Below are positions 33,701-45,461 of a stretch of DNA of 64,000 bases, piece by piece. The notes below the pieces were generated by a model. It had not been told where the DNA came from, made no database searches, and worked only from the letters and a program-made list of their open reading frames with translations. Both the position numbers and the translations under genes were made by a program. The number at the start of each line of letters is the position of its first letter. Position 1 is the first letter of the stretch. This stretch comes from Sabethes cyaneus (taxonomy: Eukaryota > Arthropoda > Insecta > Diptera > Culicidae): NCBI RefSeq assembly GCF_943734655.1, contig NC_071355.1, positions 73,369,449 through 73,433,448 of the forward strand, written 5' to 3'.

Positions 33701-36472
33701 ACCGATGATCGTACAGAAAAATCGAGCTCCTTCCTGCTGGATGGAAGAAAAGGAAAGATTCTTCGGATGAATAATTCGTCCTTACTGACGGATCCGGACG
33801 GATGGGATAATTTAGCCTCCGGCTGCCGCCAGCTGCATCGCTAATGAAGTCGGTCGACGGTCCTGCTGTGTGTGCGGTAAAGGAAAACAATGATGCTTTT
33901 ATTTCGATCGGAGTAGCAGAAAAGTAGCCCCCGAATGCGAATGCCGTGCGGCGGAAAAGTGGTGATTGTGATGGATGAATCGAAACTGCGGATTCCAGGC
34001 GCAATGCAGAGCTTCCGTTTGGGTAATGTTGTTTTGGGTTATGAGTTTTTTTACTGTCTGGATTTGTTGCTAATCATGATGAAGGTAGAACATTGTGGTA
34101 TTTGCATAATCTCAAAATGTTTTCTGCTAATAAAACAAATGCGTAATTATATGTATTAAAGTCAAAATAGCTGGGCGGAAAATTTCAAGTTGGTAGCTGA
34201 TTGAATACAGGACTCCCAATTCATCGGAGTCTCTTTCAAAACAAAAAAATAAAATGGCAGTACAAAGATGTACAAAGTATTGAATATGGATAAAGAGTAT
34301 TCGTTAATATGATCTTTCCTAATCGGGTTTTGTTCAACATGTTCGGAAAATGAATCTAATACTGCCCTAGTTTTTCTACCAACCCAATGACTGCTATCTC
34401 ATTTTTCTTTTCCTTACACCTAACATGTGCATTACGAAATCCTTCCGTATTGGTTTATTATTCCCATCGGATTCCGGTAATCAGCTCATCCATCCTTTCC
34501 TTGCCGAAGAAGGGAAGGGATCCAATTTAACTGTCGTGTCCCTTCGCACCTTTACGAACAACCAACCCCTCTTATCCGATTCATTGCACAGCAAGTAGGC
34601 ATGAAAAACACTCAACTTGCTTGCTTGCTTGCTTCTTGTTGCATCAAAAGCAAACCCAACAAGCTCACATCTCCATCTTTTGTTAGCCATACATTTGCAT
34701 CCCTAGTTAGCTTCATAACTTACGGTTTGTTGCTTTGAAGTCCTTCTCATCATGTGCGTTTCATAAGTACCTACCGACCGTTCGCTAAAACATCAGTCAC
34801 CTCTTCTATTCAGCTGGCAGGTGGGACGGCAATCTTGATGTGGTAGTCCTTTCGGGCTCGGCAAAAGCTGAGTCGAGTGGCTACCAGCATGGTGGATGGT
34901 AAAAGCTCATTCATCATGCACTCGTCAACGCTTTTCTCCGTATTCAGGTCAAAGAAAAACCAGTTGCTCTTCGGAAGACTTTCGCCGGGTGCCATGAATC
35001 AACTTCGGTCGTCAGAGTCATCTTATCGTGCTTTTTGACACCTTTTTTAACAATGGCAAAAAAGTGAGAGCTGAGAGAAAAAAACATCGGATCGGATACC
35101 GCGCAGGCAAATTTTTCACCGGGATTCCCTTGATGAAAGCGGATGATCGAAGCTTCACGAGCGCGAAAGGTGATTCATGTGATGTGATTTATACATTTTG
35201 GCTACTAACCAACTTTCGTACCGGAATTCAACTGTCATCGGCGAATGATTTATCCCGCTACAGGGTGTGAAGTTTCCGAAACGATGGTGTCGGCACCCAA
35301 GCTCCAGCCAGCAGCAGCGTCCGCCGAATGAAAGTTTTTATTTATAGCTGGAAGGAAGCTGAAAAAGTGCCATTTAATATTAAATCACAGTTTATTTTTC
35401 TGTCATCGCAGCAGAACGATTTCCGCTGGGAATGAATTCTGCTAACGAAATGGTTATTGATATTTTGTTGGAAAACGAATTGAGAACGATTGTTTTTATT
35501 TCATTTGTATCAATAAAATCAAAAAGTTGACCCATTAAATATCATACGATTCCATACGGTAATAATTATAAATTGATTGATTAAAGTCAATATTATTAAC
35601 ATAGATCATGTTCGCAAAGCAGAATTTCATTCACCAGGTAATTCTGTTGATTGCCGTTGAATCAACAACAACTAAAAAAACATTTTCAAAAGCTTTAACC
35701 AGGATACTGCCATGATCCACAATTTTATTAAATTCATTTTCCGCGAAATCAAAAATCTTCCCGTTAGTCTTGCTGAGCGGTCGTCCGCTAGGATAAATAC
35801 TCTGCTGCCATTTCTGCCAGCTGATGGCACAATAAAGTAAAAAATCTATTCTGCGATTTACTCCCCTTCTTGCGCGTGACAATGGCTATTCTTTTGCTTG
35901 GTTCGGTAACATCCGGTGCAAAGTCGTTTGAGGAAGAAAAAAATAGAAATGCTATTTATGCTGTTGATTGCTTCTTCTATGGTTTGCTTTTAGGGCTAGG
36001 AGGCGTTTCTAGTCTAGATTATGATTATATTTAATATGCTCTATTTTATTCATTGTGAAATGCTTGCCTAAATGCAAGACAATCATTAAGCTTTTCTCGA
36101 CTTTCGGGCAGAGCTGAAATACCGTTACGGTAAAAGCTTTCTACTCTTGGGGCTATTCACGGTTCAACCCATTTTTCGACAGCTTAATATAAGCGTAACT
36201 GCTGATCAATCAAACCATATGCCATCAAACGGAACAATTATTAATCAGACAGCGCAATATCTGGGGAATATGGCAGGTGGTGTAGAACTTCCTATTTGAG
36301 TGTTTCATAACATAAGGCCGGGCACTGTCATGCTGTTAAATGATATTCTCAGGGAATAAATAAACACATATTACCCCGCATTTGCCGGATAAGTTAACCT
36401 ATAGTGGACCCTTTACCTAGATTGGACTTTGGGTACAGTTTCGGCGTTTAATAGCGTGTGCTTCTTACTTCC
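30758..36472. other. no gene recognised (5.7 kb)
   Basis: This long stretch has no transposon I can delimit. Simple features include a CATCATC-type microsatellite near 31545-31600. Frames up to 161 codons (31396-31881 minus) and several overlapping frames at 33.0-34.2 kb lack domains and splice context. If it is tinc intron, it is the least TE-disturbed large block after 22 kb. Confidence 0.4.
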
Positions 36473-37056
36473 GAGGATAGGGTTTATTTCTAATTCCGTC
36501 GTAGTAAAGAAAACCACTTCAATTTTTATCATTTCTTGGATGGATGTAACGAATAATCCAAAAGTTCTTATGCTGATTGTACCCAAAGGCACTCACCTTC
36601 CGATCCATGCTCTTTGAATTCACTAAAAAGCGATTATTAAATCATTTTATTGAAATTAAGCAACTGACTTTATATCTTAACTTCGTAGTACTGTTATGAA
36701 ATCCAACCATCAAAATACTAACCAAACTAAAAATCAAAACAATGTTTATGAAATTAACGCGCATGTATTTGTGTAAGACGGTATGACGAATGTTATTCTG
36801 CAAAAATTTCTGCTGGTCGTGCAAGTTTTCCCAGCTGCAGAATAACGATAATGCGTTGCGTGAGTGATTTTCATTTTACGAATGACGGAAATTGAAACGA
36901 TTAGTTGACATTTTCTTTCTTGTCGCACGAAAAAAACGTAGGATATTTGGCTGCTAGGAATTCTTTAATAAAAAAAGCATTTAAATAGATCTCAGTTCAC
37001 TTTGATTGATCGCGTATGATAGTCAATAAACTAAAATACGATGAAGCAGCAACATA
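36473..37056 (+). repeat. long direct repeat, copy 1
   Basis: Roughly 580 bp match 40838-41513 in the same orientation with scattered substitutions and indels. Shared landmarks are TTTCTAATTCC-GTCGTA, AAAAGCGATTATTAAA, ACGCGCATGTATTTGTGTA and GCATTTAAATAGATCTCAG. The unit ends ...AGCAACATA, where a hAT-like element is inserted (37057). I cannot say whether these are the two LTRs of an eroded element, two copies of one repeat or a segmental duplication. Confidence 0.75.
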
Positions 37057-38585
37057 CAGTGATGCCAGTTCTACGGATTTATCCATAGTTCTACGGATTT
37101 AGGAATTTTCTACGAACCTACCGATCAAGTGCTCAAATCTACGGATTTTCATAAACTATGCGGAAAAGATTGAAAGTTTCATTTAGTGACAAAAAGTACG
37201 AGTACGCTACATGCAATGAATAATACCCCGAAAAGCATAACTTTATTCTTTCTGAGAGAAAGAAGCGAATAGAATACCTTTCTTTAATGAGAAGTGTATT
37301 AAAAGTTGAAGATTTGCTTTATTGCTGTTATGCTGTCAATAAAAACTAGCATTTTTCGCTTTGACGGTAGATATTTATAGTAATACTGTTATTTTCCTGG
37401 TTGGATTACGGCAAAATGGCTAAATATTTTTATTTCTTCTTTATTTCCATAATATTTCAATTCTTCATTTCCATAATATGATTTCTGTAGTGCGATAGAA
37501 CATCGAAATCAAACGAAAGAGGTTGTTCTTTATAATCAAGTAGATTGTTCTATATGCATTAATGTTCAATATGCTCTTTTTACGCGACAAACAAATACTC
37601 TTGGACATTTATTCCTTCAGAAAGCGATGAAAAGATGACTTAAATAAACTGAAAAGACAACGAAGAGATGGCAAAAGACAGCGGAATGTTGACGAAAATG
37701 TGAATAGAAGTCAATGAAACTGTGATGAAAAGATGACCAAAATACTTTAAAAAATGGAAAACGACATTTAAAAACTGTTAAACAGGCGATAAAATATGCA
37801 AAAAAAAAACTTCGAAAAGATGGCGAATATATGTCATCAAAAAGACGTCGAAAGAACAACGAAAAGACAAGAAAAATACGACAATTTTGTTGTCTTGGTA
37901 ACAAACAGGGCGAAAGATGATAAAAAGATGACAACGAAAACGAAGAAAAGGCGGCAAAATTTTATAAAATGAAAATACGATGAAAAGATGGCAAATAATT
38001 GACAAACAAGCAGTGAAATGCCTGCGAAAATACCATAGAAAGACAATAAAAATGTAAGAAATGACGACGAGTAGACAGTGAAATGCCTGCGAAAAGATAT
38101 GACAAACAAAACAAACAAACAAACAAAAAACGGCAAGAATATGATAGGAACGGCGAAAAAATTGACGGAGTACACTTCTCTTTGTCGGAAGATTTGACCA
38201 CTGCGACCATTATACTTAGTAGTACACTTAGCAAAGCGAAAAATTAAAGACAAAATACAAAATAACCAAACAACGAAAAATTAAAGGATTCGGAGAAATA
38301 AAGGCAAAAGGCGAATGACGAAAGTCAAGATTATGCGATTTTGAATAATATGAAATGGAAATATGAAATATATCATGAACTGATTTGATTCAAAAAAGTA
38401 TTTAAAAAATGTCACTTGTTAGCAAAACTGAGAAACACTTTTTACAAAGAACAAATGTCGGCCAAACTTCCATTTAAATCAAAAGTTTGATTTGAAATTT
38501 GATTAAGTTTATATCCCTTTCGTCTGTGATTAAAACACAGATGGTAAAACTACGGATTTTTCTTCAGCAAAACCTGGCATCACTG
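37057..38585. mobile_element. hAT-like element, non-autonomous
   Basis: A perfect 8-bp TSD GCAACATA lies at 37049-37056 and 38586-38593. Inverted ends are CAGTGATGCCAG and CTGGCATCACTG. Subterminal CTACGGATTT words occur at both ends. The interior from 37620 to 38330 is A/G-rich and composed of variants of GAAAAGATGACGAAAA. Frames across it on the minus strand are Phe/Ser-rich artefacts. No transposase remains. Confidence 0.85.
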
Positions 38586-38593
38586 GCAACATA

Positions 38594-40837
38594 CCCTATA
38601 TGACATGAAACAGAAAATACTAAACATACCACACAGTGTATAGGTTTATAGGGGAGATGCATTAGCCTTCGCCCCCTCCCCAATCTTCGCCCCCAGGTCA
38701 AAGTTGCTTTTACTGTATATCTCAACCTTTGCGCTTACAAGGAAACATCACTATCGGTAACAGGCTTAGAGCTTAACCATATACACCATAGTATAGTCCT
38801 GTCGATCCAGAACTTCACTGCACTGCTCGTATAGGTGTAGCCTATGGAACTTTTTTGAGAAAACTTAACTTGAAATTTGTATGGGCATTTGACTTAATGG
38901 AGGCGCATGGTACATTGTGAATATCCTAAACGTTTAGGTAAAAGATCAAAAGGAAAATGATATTGTTTGAAAAGGATAATTACATTATGCAACAAGCTTT
39001 TCTAAATCCCTTTTTCGTTCACCTGGAAGTGTTATTAAACTTTTCTTCCCGTTATTCCGGTATGCATGTTTGGTGTTCTGAATTGAAACTACAAATGTAA
39101 TTAAAAAAGCAAAAATTCCTGCAAGATTGTTTTTGCATGTTGCGTATCTTGAAAAATCAAGACAAAATTGCGCTGGTGTTAAATTCATATGGATGTTCAT
39201 CAATGAAGACGTTCCGATACCATGAATACCATGATACCATAAAAACTTTCAAGCCTTGGTACCAAAGCATGTCTAGAATTGCCAATACATTGTTCCGCTT
39301 TGACAATATTGTGATGCCATTGAATGTTATTACATACGTTTCGTATGAGATCCTTAAATGGTCGATTAATATATATATCTGCCGTTTACAGAACCGAGGT
39401 TGAGTCAGGCGGAAGTAAAATGATTTTCATTTTGCTACTCCATCATTTGCTTATAACCGGACCACGAATTAATTTTTAAAACTCTTTATGTATATTGGTC
39501 TATAACTTGTTAAGCAGCTTCACTTTTAAGTAATTAACCGAACTTTCAAGTTGTCTTGAGTTCGCTGCATAGAACGCTAAGCAGCTTCGAAACAAACTGT
39601 CAAAAATTAAGAAAAAGCTAATATTTAGCAGCACTTCTATGTTCTATTTTTATACTTCTACCTAACTTCTATATTCGTTGCATTCGCCTGTTGTTGGATT
39701 TGAAACCCGGGCGTGCCGCGTTGTAATCCTATCCCGATCCATTGCGTCATATTTGTCGTATACAAGTGATGTGAATTTTGCCAATGAGTTATTCTTGAGT
39801 ATAAGTATGTTTTAGAATTACAGATAGCTTTATGCAGCGTGAGTTAATTATAGAATAGTAAAGTTCGAAGTCAGGCAATCAAGTAATAGTGAGATATTTA
39901 CCTACACCTGTGCCTACAGCATATGTTATTGATATGCGTATAGTTGAAAAATAATGAAAATCATTGCATTCTAATTTATTCTTTTGTACTGATTAGAAAT
40001 TGCGATGATTACATTTATTTGAGTGATGGAGTGAAATACAAATATTTGCTGGTTTGATCACCAGAAATGTAAACATATAAATAATAACAATCATTTCGTG
40101 GCCAGAAGCATACAAGCAGAACTTGTTAGCATCTGAGGTTACTTCAGAACTTCATGTAGCATCCTAATAGCTTTGTAGTATCTATAAAGTACTCACAGCA
40201 CTTCTTAAAGCATTTAGTTCTACGTACACTTGATATACACTACTAATCAGCAAGGAAGGTCTACGGAACTGAAATTGAACTAATTGTGAACTTTTGAGTT
40301 CGCTTGGCAAGTAATATTCGAACTTTTGGGTGCTTGGGTATGGCCTCTGAGAGACATGAGTTGATCGCCAATGTTTTTTGATATGCGACACGACATACTT
40401 TACTGATGCTGAAATGTCCCTTTATGGGAACCGGTTCCGGATTCATAGTGTCCCCCCGGATCCGAATCGTTCGCGCCGTAGCTCGTAACTGCGGCAAAGT
40501 AAATTATATGTCCACAGTCGATGATATATTTACAAAGATCAACAGATTTCAAACAAATTTTACATATTTGGCAACTTTATCTAAAAAAGCCATGTCGCGG
40601 TCCCCCAAGGAACTCCGGAATGACTCCGGGACCATAAGACATATGGCCATTATCTATAGACATTATGAAAATAGGAAAGATTTTCGGGAAATCCCCCAAT
40701 TTGGTGAAAAAATATTGGAAGATAAAAAAGTTACGACCATTTTAGTGAATTTTGCGGTGCTAAAAATAATGTGGACCTTAGAGGGATTAATGCATGCATA
40801 TTGACGACTGCGGCAGCAATATAAAGTATTTGTACAG
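38594..40837. other. no gene recognised; possible repeat near 40.4-40.7 kb
   Basis: Mostly AT-rich DNA. At 40410-40640 there are CCGG-rich words (GGAACCGGTTCCGG, CCCCCCGGATCCGAA) that look like part of an interspersed repeat. They support a 132-codon + frame (40406-40804) that I do not regard as a gene. Confidence 0.4.
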
Positions 40838-41513
40838 GGATAGGGTCTTTTTCTAATTCCCGTCGTAATAAGTAAAGCCATTCTAATTTTCATTATTTGC
40901 TGGATGGATTTAATGAATACTCCAAAAGTTCTTGTGCTGATTTGTCTAAAACACACTTACCTTCCGATCCGTGAACTTTGAAATCACTGAAAAGCGATTA
41001 TTAAAGCATATTATTGAAATTACGCAACTGACTTTATTTCTAAAATTCGTCGTACCGTTTTAAAATCCGTCCATCAAAGTTTTCATCGTCCGAACTAAAA
41101 ATCACAACAACCTTTACGAAGCTAACGCGCATGTATTTGTGTAGGACGGCATGACAAATGTTATTCTACAAAATTTCAGCAGGTCAGGCAAGTTTTTCTG
41201 GCTGTAGAATAACGACAATGCCTTGCGTGAGTTATTTTCATTTATGAATGACGGAAATTAAAACGATTAGTCGACATTGTCTTCTTCGTCGCACGAAGAA
41301 ACGTACAAAATTTGGCTGGTAGAACTTCTTTAATGATAAAAAGCATTTAAATAGATCTCAGCTCACTTTGATTGATCGCGTATGATAGACAACTAACTAA
41401 AATATTAGGGAAAACCTAGTTTTGCATTGTGAGTCATAAAAATGCTGATATTTTCAATAATTTGTGTTGGATAGGACGGGAATAGGCAATTACGACGATG
41501 TAGCAACATACCC
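40838..41513 (+). repeat. long direct repeat, copy 2
   Basis: This is the same unit as 36473-37056. It contains an extra ~100-bp segment near its end (41400-41495, TTAGGGAAAACCTAG...), absent from copy 1. It ends at AGCAACATACCCT, then a TA-flanked MITE begins. The two copies are about 4.4 kb apart, or about 2.8 kb without the hAT-like insertion. Confidence 0.75.
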
Positions 41514-41515
41514 TA

Positions 41516-41856
41516 CCTCGATATAAGGCAATGTATAATTTATAAAAGTTGTCTTATATCGAAACATGTTTTTTTTCAAAAAAAATTGCATTAGCGGTCG
41601 GCAGTTTTGCTCTGTGTTATGTGTTTACGGTTTTTGAACTATTTATTATTGTTTGAACTATTAGTTTTTTTACTATTTTTGGGGTTATTTTGAAATAATA
41701 AACATCTTCATGGCGCCGATTTCAGAATGGAAAATCAGCTCTGGTATCGTTACCAGCTATGTCAAAGGGATTTATTTCGATATAAAACAAAAATAGTTTT
41801 ATATCGAATTGTCTTATATCGAGGTTGCTTTATAACGAGGCTGTCTTATATCGAGG
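41516..41856. mobile_element. TA-flanked MITE (CCTCGATATAAG ends, pogo-like)
   Basis: The ends CCTCGATATAAGGCAA and ...GTCTTATATCGAGG are inverted and bordered by TA (41514-41515 and 41857-41858). Internal repeats of CTTATATCGA/TATAACGAGG occur. Ends of this kind are known from pogo/Tigger-type elements (Tc1/mariner superfamily). There is no coding capacity. The next hAT-like element is inserted only 13 bp away. Confidence 0.7.
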
Positions 41857-41975
41857 TATCCCTGTAAATTAGGGATGGGAAAACTATCATTAACTACTGA
41901 TAGTTATCAGTAAGCAATAATATCACTAAGTATCAGTAAGGTTTCGCTATTATTGATATTTACTGATATAGTTGC

Positions 41976-42150
41976 CTCCCAGTTGGCCTCGAGGTATGAC
42001 GCTGGCCTAATAAGCTAGTCGTCGTATGTTCGAGTTTTGGCTGGGAGAGGCTGTTAGAGTCAATAAGATCGTTGCAGGGCCAATTGTCCTGTACTCTAAC
42101 AGCTGGCTGCGAAGTCTGTCGTTTAAAAACAGAAGGTCAAGTTTCGATTC
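41976..42150 (+). mobile_element. tRNA-derived SINE nested in hAT-like element
   Basis: The + strand tRNA-like start CTCCCAGTTGGCCTCGAGG contains the A box (41984-41994), and GTTCGAGTT (42028-42036) is the B box. The body GCTGTTAGAGTCAATA...CTGTACTCTAACAGCTGGC follows. The last ~30 bp of the family and the tail are replaced from about 42148. TSD not found. Confidence 0.82.
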
Positions 42151-42224
42151 CATTTAACTCGAACTTTGGCCACATGTCGCCAATTTTCCAGTCGTTTCAA
42201 AAGTCACAAATCACTTTCGACGTG

Positions 42225-43135
42225 ATCGTGCTATCTTGCACGTTGAGCCCCCTGTTTCTGGTGCCAGTGAGATTGTTGAAGATAACTGTTTCCGTCACAC
42301 TATCATCCGGCATTCTTACGACGTGTCTGGCCCACCGTAGCCTACTGACTTTCGTCAAATGTACGATGGGATTCGCTCCAAACAATGCCTGTAGCTCGTG
42401 ATTCATACGCCTCCACCACTCTTCACTTTCAGTTTGCACTCCGCCAAATATCCACAGTACCTTTCGTTCGGACACGGCAAGGCGCGAACATCCTCCGTGA
42501 GCGACCTTACGAGTCCATAAAGGAACTACTGCCCTAATAAAAGATTTGTGCATTATCAGCATCGTACGGTAGCGTATGCTTCTTGATCGTAGCGTATAGC
42601 GAAGGGCAAAGCAGGCTCGATTTCTCGTTTGAATGCGCCGCTGGATTTCCTTACTAATGTTGTCCGCGGTCACCAGCAATCCAAAATACACGGATTCATC
42701 TACCACTTCTAGTTCGTCGCCGTCAAGGGTTACCATCCGTGAGAAGCACGCGTTTAGTCCCTTGGGGCCTCTTCCTTTCATGTATGTGATCTTTGACGTA
42801 TTTATTATTAATCTGATCTTCCTAGACTACTGCTTTCAACCTGACGTAGGTTGCCTCCACCATCGCAAGGTTCCTAGCTATGATATCAGTCATCTTGTCA
42901 CCTTGTCAACCCTCGCCGCGTCTCGAAGTGTGTGTCCCCGAGATACGCACGAAACACACCACCCGATCCAATAGCTCTGATCAGCAGCGACAGTTTATCT
43001 GGGAAACCGTGTTCATCCAATAAGTGCAATTGGTGGTCTTGATCGACTGGTTCGTGTGTAGGCACGATGTGCTCCCAACATATCTGCTGGGTGGTAAAAA
43101 TCTGGTCCGTAGCTGCGCGAGCCTCCATAAAGCCC
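42225..43135 (-). mobile_element. RTE-type LINE fragment nested in hAT-like element
   Basis: The minus-strand reading starts near T-D-Q-I-F-T-T-Q-Q-I (about 43110) and D-E-H-G-F-P-D-K-L. It lacks the catalytic centre, then has D-G-D-E-L-E-V-V-D-E-S-V-Y-F-G-L-L. It continues E-R-K-V-L-W-I-F-G-G-V-Q, W-R-R-M-N-H-E-L and R-W-A-R-H-V-V-R-M-P-D-D. The 194-codon open part (42197-42781) holds most of the C-terminal region. It parallels the fragment at 1893-2312 and the one at 25290-26480. Confidence 0.83.
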
Positions 43136-43252
43136 GCTTGGTAAATTACAAAGTAAACTTACAATGAATAACGCAGTTATAATATTACAATTTCCTATTT
43201 TTTGCTTCAATGTCCTAATAGTTATCAGTAACGTACTGAAATTACTGATAGT

Positions 43253-43645
43253 CAGTGTTGGGCACCGCTAATTCGCTAATTCGCTAACCGTCCAATCGAG
43301 AAACGCTAGTTATACTTTATAATTTATACTCAGACTAGCCGAAATGTTACTGGGCCATGTTTTCAAATAAAATGCCGCTGTCTATTTTAAAATTAATAAA
43401 CTGTAAAGCATTTTATCCATTATAATAGGTTTTGATCTTAGGTAAATTAAGAAAAGCCATGTAATAAATGTAAATTACAAATAATTTGTACAGCGATAGA
43501 TTACAATGCAAGTTATTGCGATATGTTCAAAAATAAAGAGTAACTGTTAATTTGCAGTTTGCGATTAGTGATTAGCGAAATTTTCACGATTATCGAGCAA
43601 ATTGTATCGGTTAGCGAATTAGCGAATTAGCGGTGCCCAACACTG
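43253..43645. mobile_element. hAT-like MITE (CAGTGTTGGGCACCGCTAAT ends)
   Basis: A perfect 8-bp TSD CTGATAGT lies at 43245-43252 and 43646-43653. The inverted ends are CAGTGTTGGGCACCGCTAAT and its complement at the right. Subterminal ATTCGCTAA words are repeated at both ends. At 393 bp it is non-coding. It is inserted in the right arm of the hAT-like element 41870-43690 and is related in terminal motif to 49338-50589. Confidence 0.9.
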
Positions 43646-43939
43646 CTGATAGTTATCAGTTACGATTTTTAATGATAGTTCCTATCCCTACTGTAAATGA
43701 CCGGAAATAATGTATATTGAATTTTTCATGTTACGCATGAGGAGGATGTAGTATCCTGGTATATATACCATATTAAAGGATTCGCCTAGGATGTGTAATG
43801 TGTGTTAAGGTGGCATTATTTGAGCAGTTGCCGGTAGCGTGAAACCGGCACAGGGAGAAAGTGTCGGAGTCAGTTAACAGCTTCCCGCATAAATGGGATT
43901 CGAGTCAGTTAGTCATGAGATGGTGAAGAAGCAGGACAT

Positions 43940-44288
43940 TAGAGATGGTCGGGTATGAAAATTTGAATACCCGAACCCGACCCGTACCCGATTAAGAAAA
44001 AAATTAAAAACCCGTACCCGACCCGAACCCGCAAGTTTATTATTTTTGATACCCGAACCGCAACCCGACGGGTACGGGACGGGCCCGGGTACCCGACCAT
44101 CTTTAGTGTTAAATGTGGTCAATAGACATACCCGACCCGACCCGTACCCGGTTTCAAAAACAAACATTAAGAACCCGTACCCGACCCGAACCCGCAAATT
44201 ATTTTTTTTTCAATACCCGACCCGAACCAGGCGGGTACGGGTACAGGTGCGAGTTTCGGGCAAATTTTCCGCTACCCGACCATCTCTA
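43940..44288. mobile_element. hAT-like MITE rich in ACCCG repeats
   Basis: A perfect 8-bp TSD CAGGACAT lies at 43932-43939 and 44289-44296. The ends TAGAGATGGTCGGGTA and TACCCGACCATCTCTA are perfectly inverted. The interior is almost entirely ACCCG/CGGGT words, including two diverged copies of AACCCGTACCCGACCCGAAC. It has no coding capacity. Confidence 0.92.
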
Positions 44289-44499
44289 CAGGACATCACA
44301 ATTATGTGGTGTAATTAACGTGAAGCTGGTTAAATAAGAAAAAATAAGCAAAAAGTTTTGTAAAGACCGGGTACTTAGTCAGGCACTCCGTTAGAAAAAC
44401 TGATAAAATAATCTGAAAAACAAACAATGGTAAATCTCTTTAGTTACAGCAAACTAGGCGACTCCACCGATTCCAAAGAATCGAACGAAGAGTTAGTTA

Positions 44500-44758
44500 G
44501 GCCACTACAAATATTTTATAAAGTTTTTGTATTTAGCAAAAAAATGCGTTTTAAGCATTTTTACTTAAAGTCAAACGTGCAAACCAAATCTATTCTTGCT
44601 TTTCCTATACGCGTTATTATTTTCCATGCAAAAACTTTATATCCTACAAAGTATTTTTCTGCCCCCCGATTTTTCAAGCCGATTTCAAAGGGGGGAAGGG
44701 GGGGGGGGGTCGTCTCAAAACGGGGTGACAAAAACTTTGAGAAATATTTGCAATGGCC
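44500..44758 (+). mobile_element. PIF/Harbinger-like MITE, copy B
   Basis: The ends GGCCACTACAAATATTTTAT and ...AAATATTTGCAATGGCC match copies A and C. The left flank is TTA (44497-44499), while the right flank reads TAG, so the TSD is imperfect here. Compared with copy C it lacks an internal ~200 bp. It contains a G-run (44696-44710). Confidence 0.82.
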
Positions 44759-45232
44759 TAGTAGTATGTTTGCCTATTTACCATAGTGATATTGTAATCG
44801 ATTGTAAATTGATAACAAATTTGATGAGAAATCCAATGAATAACCACTTGAAAAATATCAACTCAAAGCACACTCCTGTCCCCTATTTTCTTTTCAACAA
44901 CAACAACAACATCCATGTAAAGCATTCGCGCTGCAAAAAGGGAAAACATGACAACATCTTCCGAAGTGCCGACAAATTGTGCCACAAAAGTGAGCGTGTT
45001 TGTAATCCTTTCGCGCGAACGGAATCAGAGTGACGACACGCTTCAGCAGTGGTTGGATGGCTTTAACGCAGATTCTTGTACTTTCTAATATGAGCTACGG
45101 GTGAATATGGAAGTGACAATCAGGTGGTAATTATACACTGTTTGGACAGTGTTTCTTTTAGATGAAAAGAAACGCAACTGTTTTAGGAATCACTTTGATA
45201 AGAAAGTAAAATGAAATATAGTTTTGTATTTA

Positions 45233-45459
45233 CAGAGTTTTGTTTTTCAGCTTTGTAGTCAAATCGCTGATAAAAACGAACATTTTTCTTCTACTTCCAA
45301 CGTTTCGATTTATATTAAAGCTTTTCCAAGGACTATATTCAATTAAGGTTAAAGATTAAATTTAATTAAAGATTTAATATAAATCGAACGTCGGAAGTAG
45401 AAGAAAAACGTTTCGTTTTTATCAGCAATTTGGCTGCAAAGCCGAAAAATAAACCTCTG
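45233..45459. mobile_element. TA-flanked foldback MITE
   Basis: Two arms of about 90 bp face each other. The left has CAGCTTTGTAGTCAAATCGC and CTTCTACTTCCAACGTTTCG. The right has CGTCGGAAGTAGAAGAAAAA and GCAATTTGGCTGCAAAGCC in inverse order. The loop is AT-rich. TA stands at 45231-45232 and 45460-45461. It is non-coding. Confidence 0.78.
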
Positions 45460-45461
45460 TA

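Larger units (their letters stand above)
41870..43690. mobile_element. hAT-like element hosting three nested insertions
   Basis: The 8-bp TSD CTGTAAAT lies at 41862-41869 and 43691-43698. The left end is TAGGGATGGGAAAACTATCA. The right end, read in reverse, is TAGGGATAGGAACTATCATT. Both subterminal regions are built of ACTGATAGTTATCAGT palindromes. Inside are a SINE (41976-42150), a minus-strand RTE-type fragment (42225-43135) and a second hAT-like element (43253-43645). No transposase is recognisable. Confidence 0.87.

Noticed and set aside
34810..34995. 61-codon minus frame with plausible-looking composition
   Set aside because: No family resemblance, no splice sites that I can defend, and only short length.
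37617..38253. Overlapping minus frames up to 138 codons, Phe/Ser/Cys-rich, membrane-like
   Set aside because: They come from the purine-rich array within a hAT-like element; several frames are open at once, as expected from composition.
40406..40804. 132-codon plus frame
   Set aside because: It starts in a CCGG-rich repeat-like block and has no recognisable motif; coding status unsupported.
44427..44786. 119-codon plus frame starting M-V-N-L-F-S-Y-S-K
   Set aside because: From 44500 on it is Harbinger-like MITE sequence; the first ~25 codons alone are too short to call a retroelement gag.
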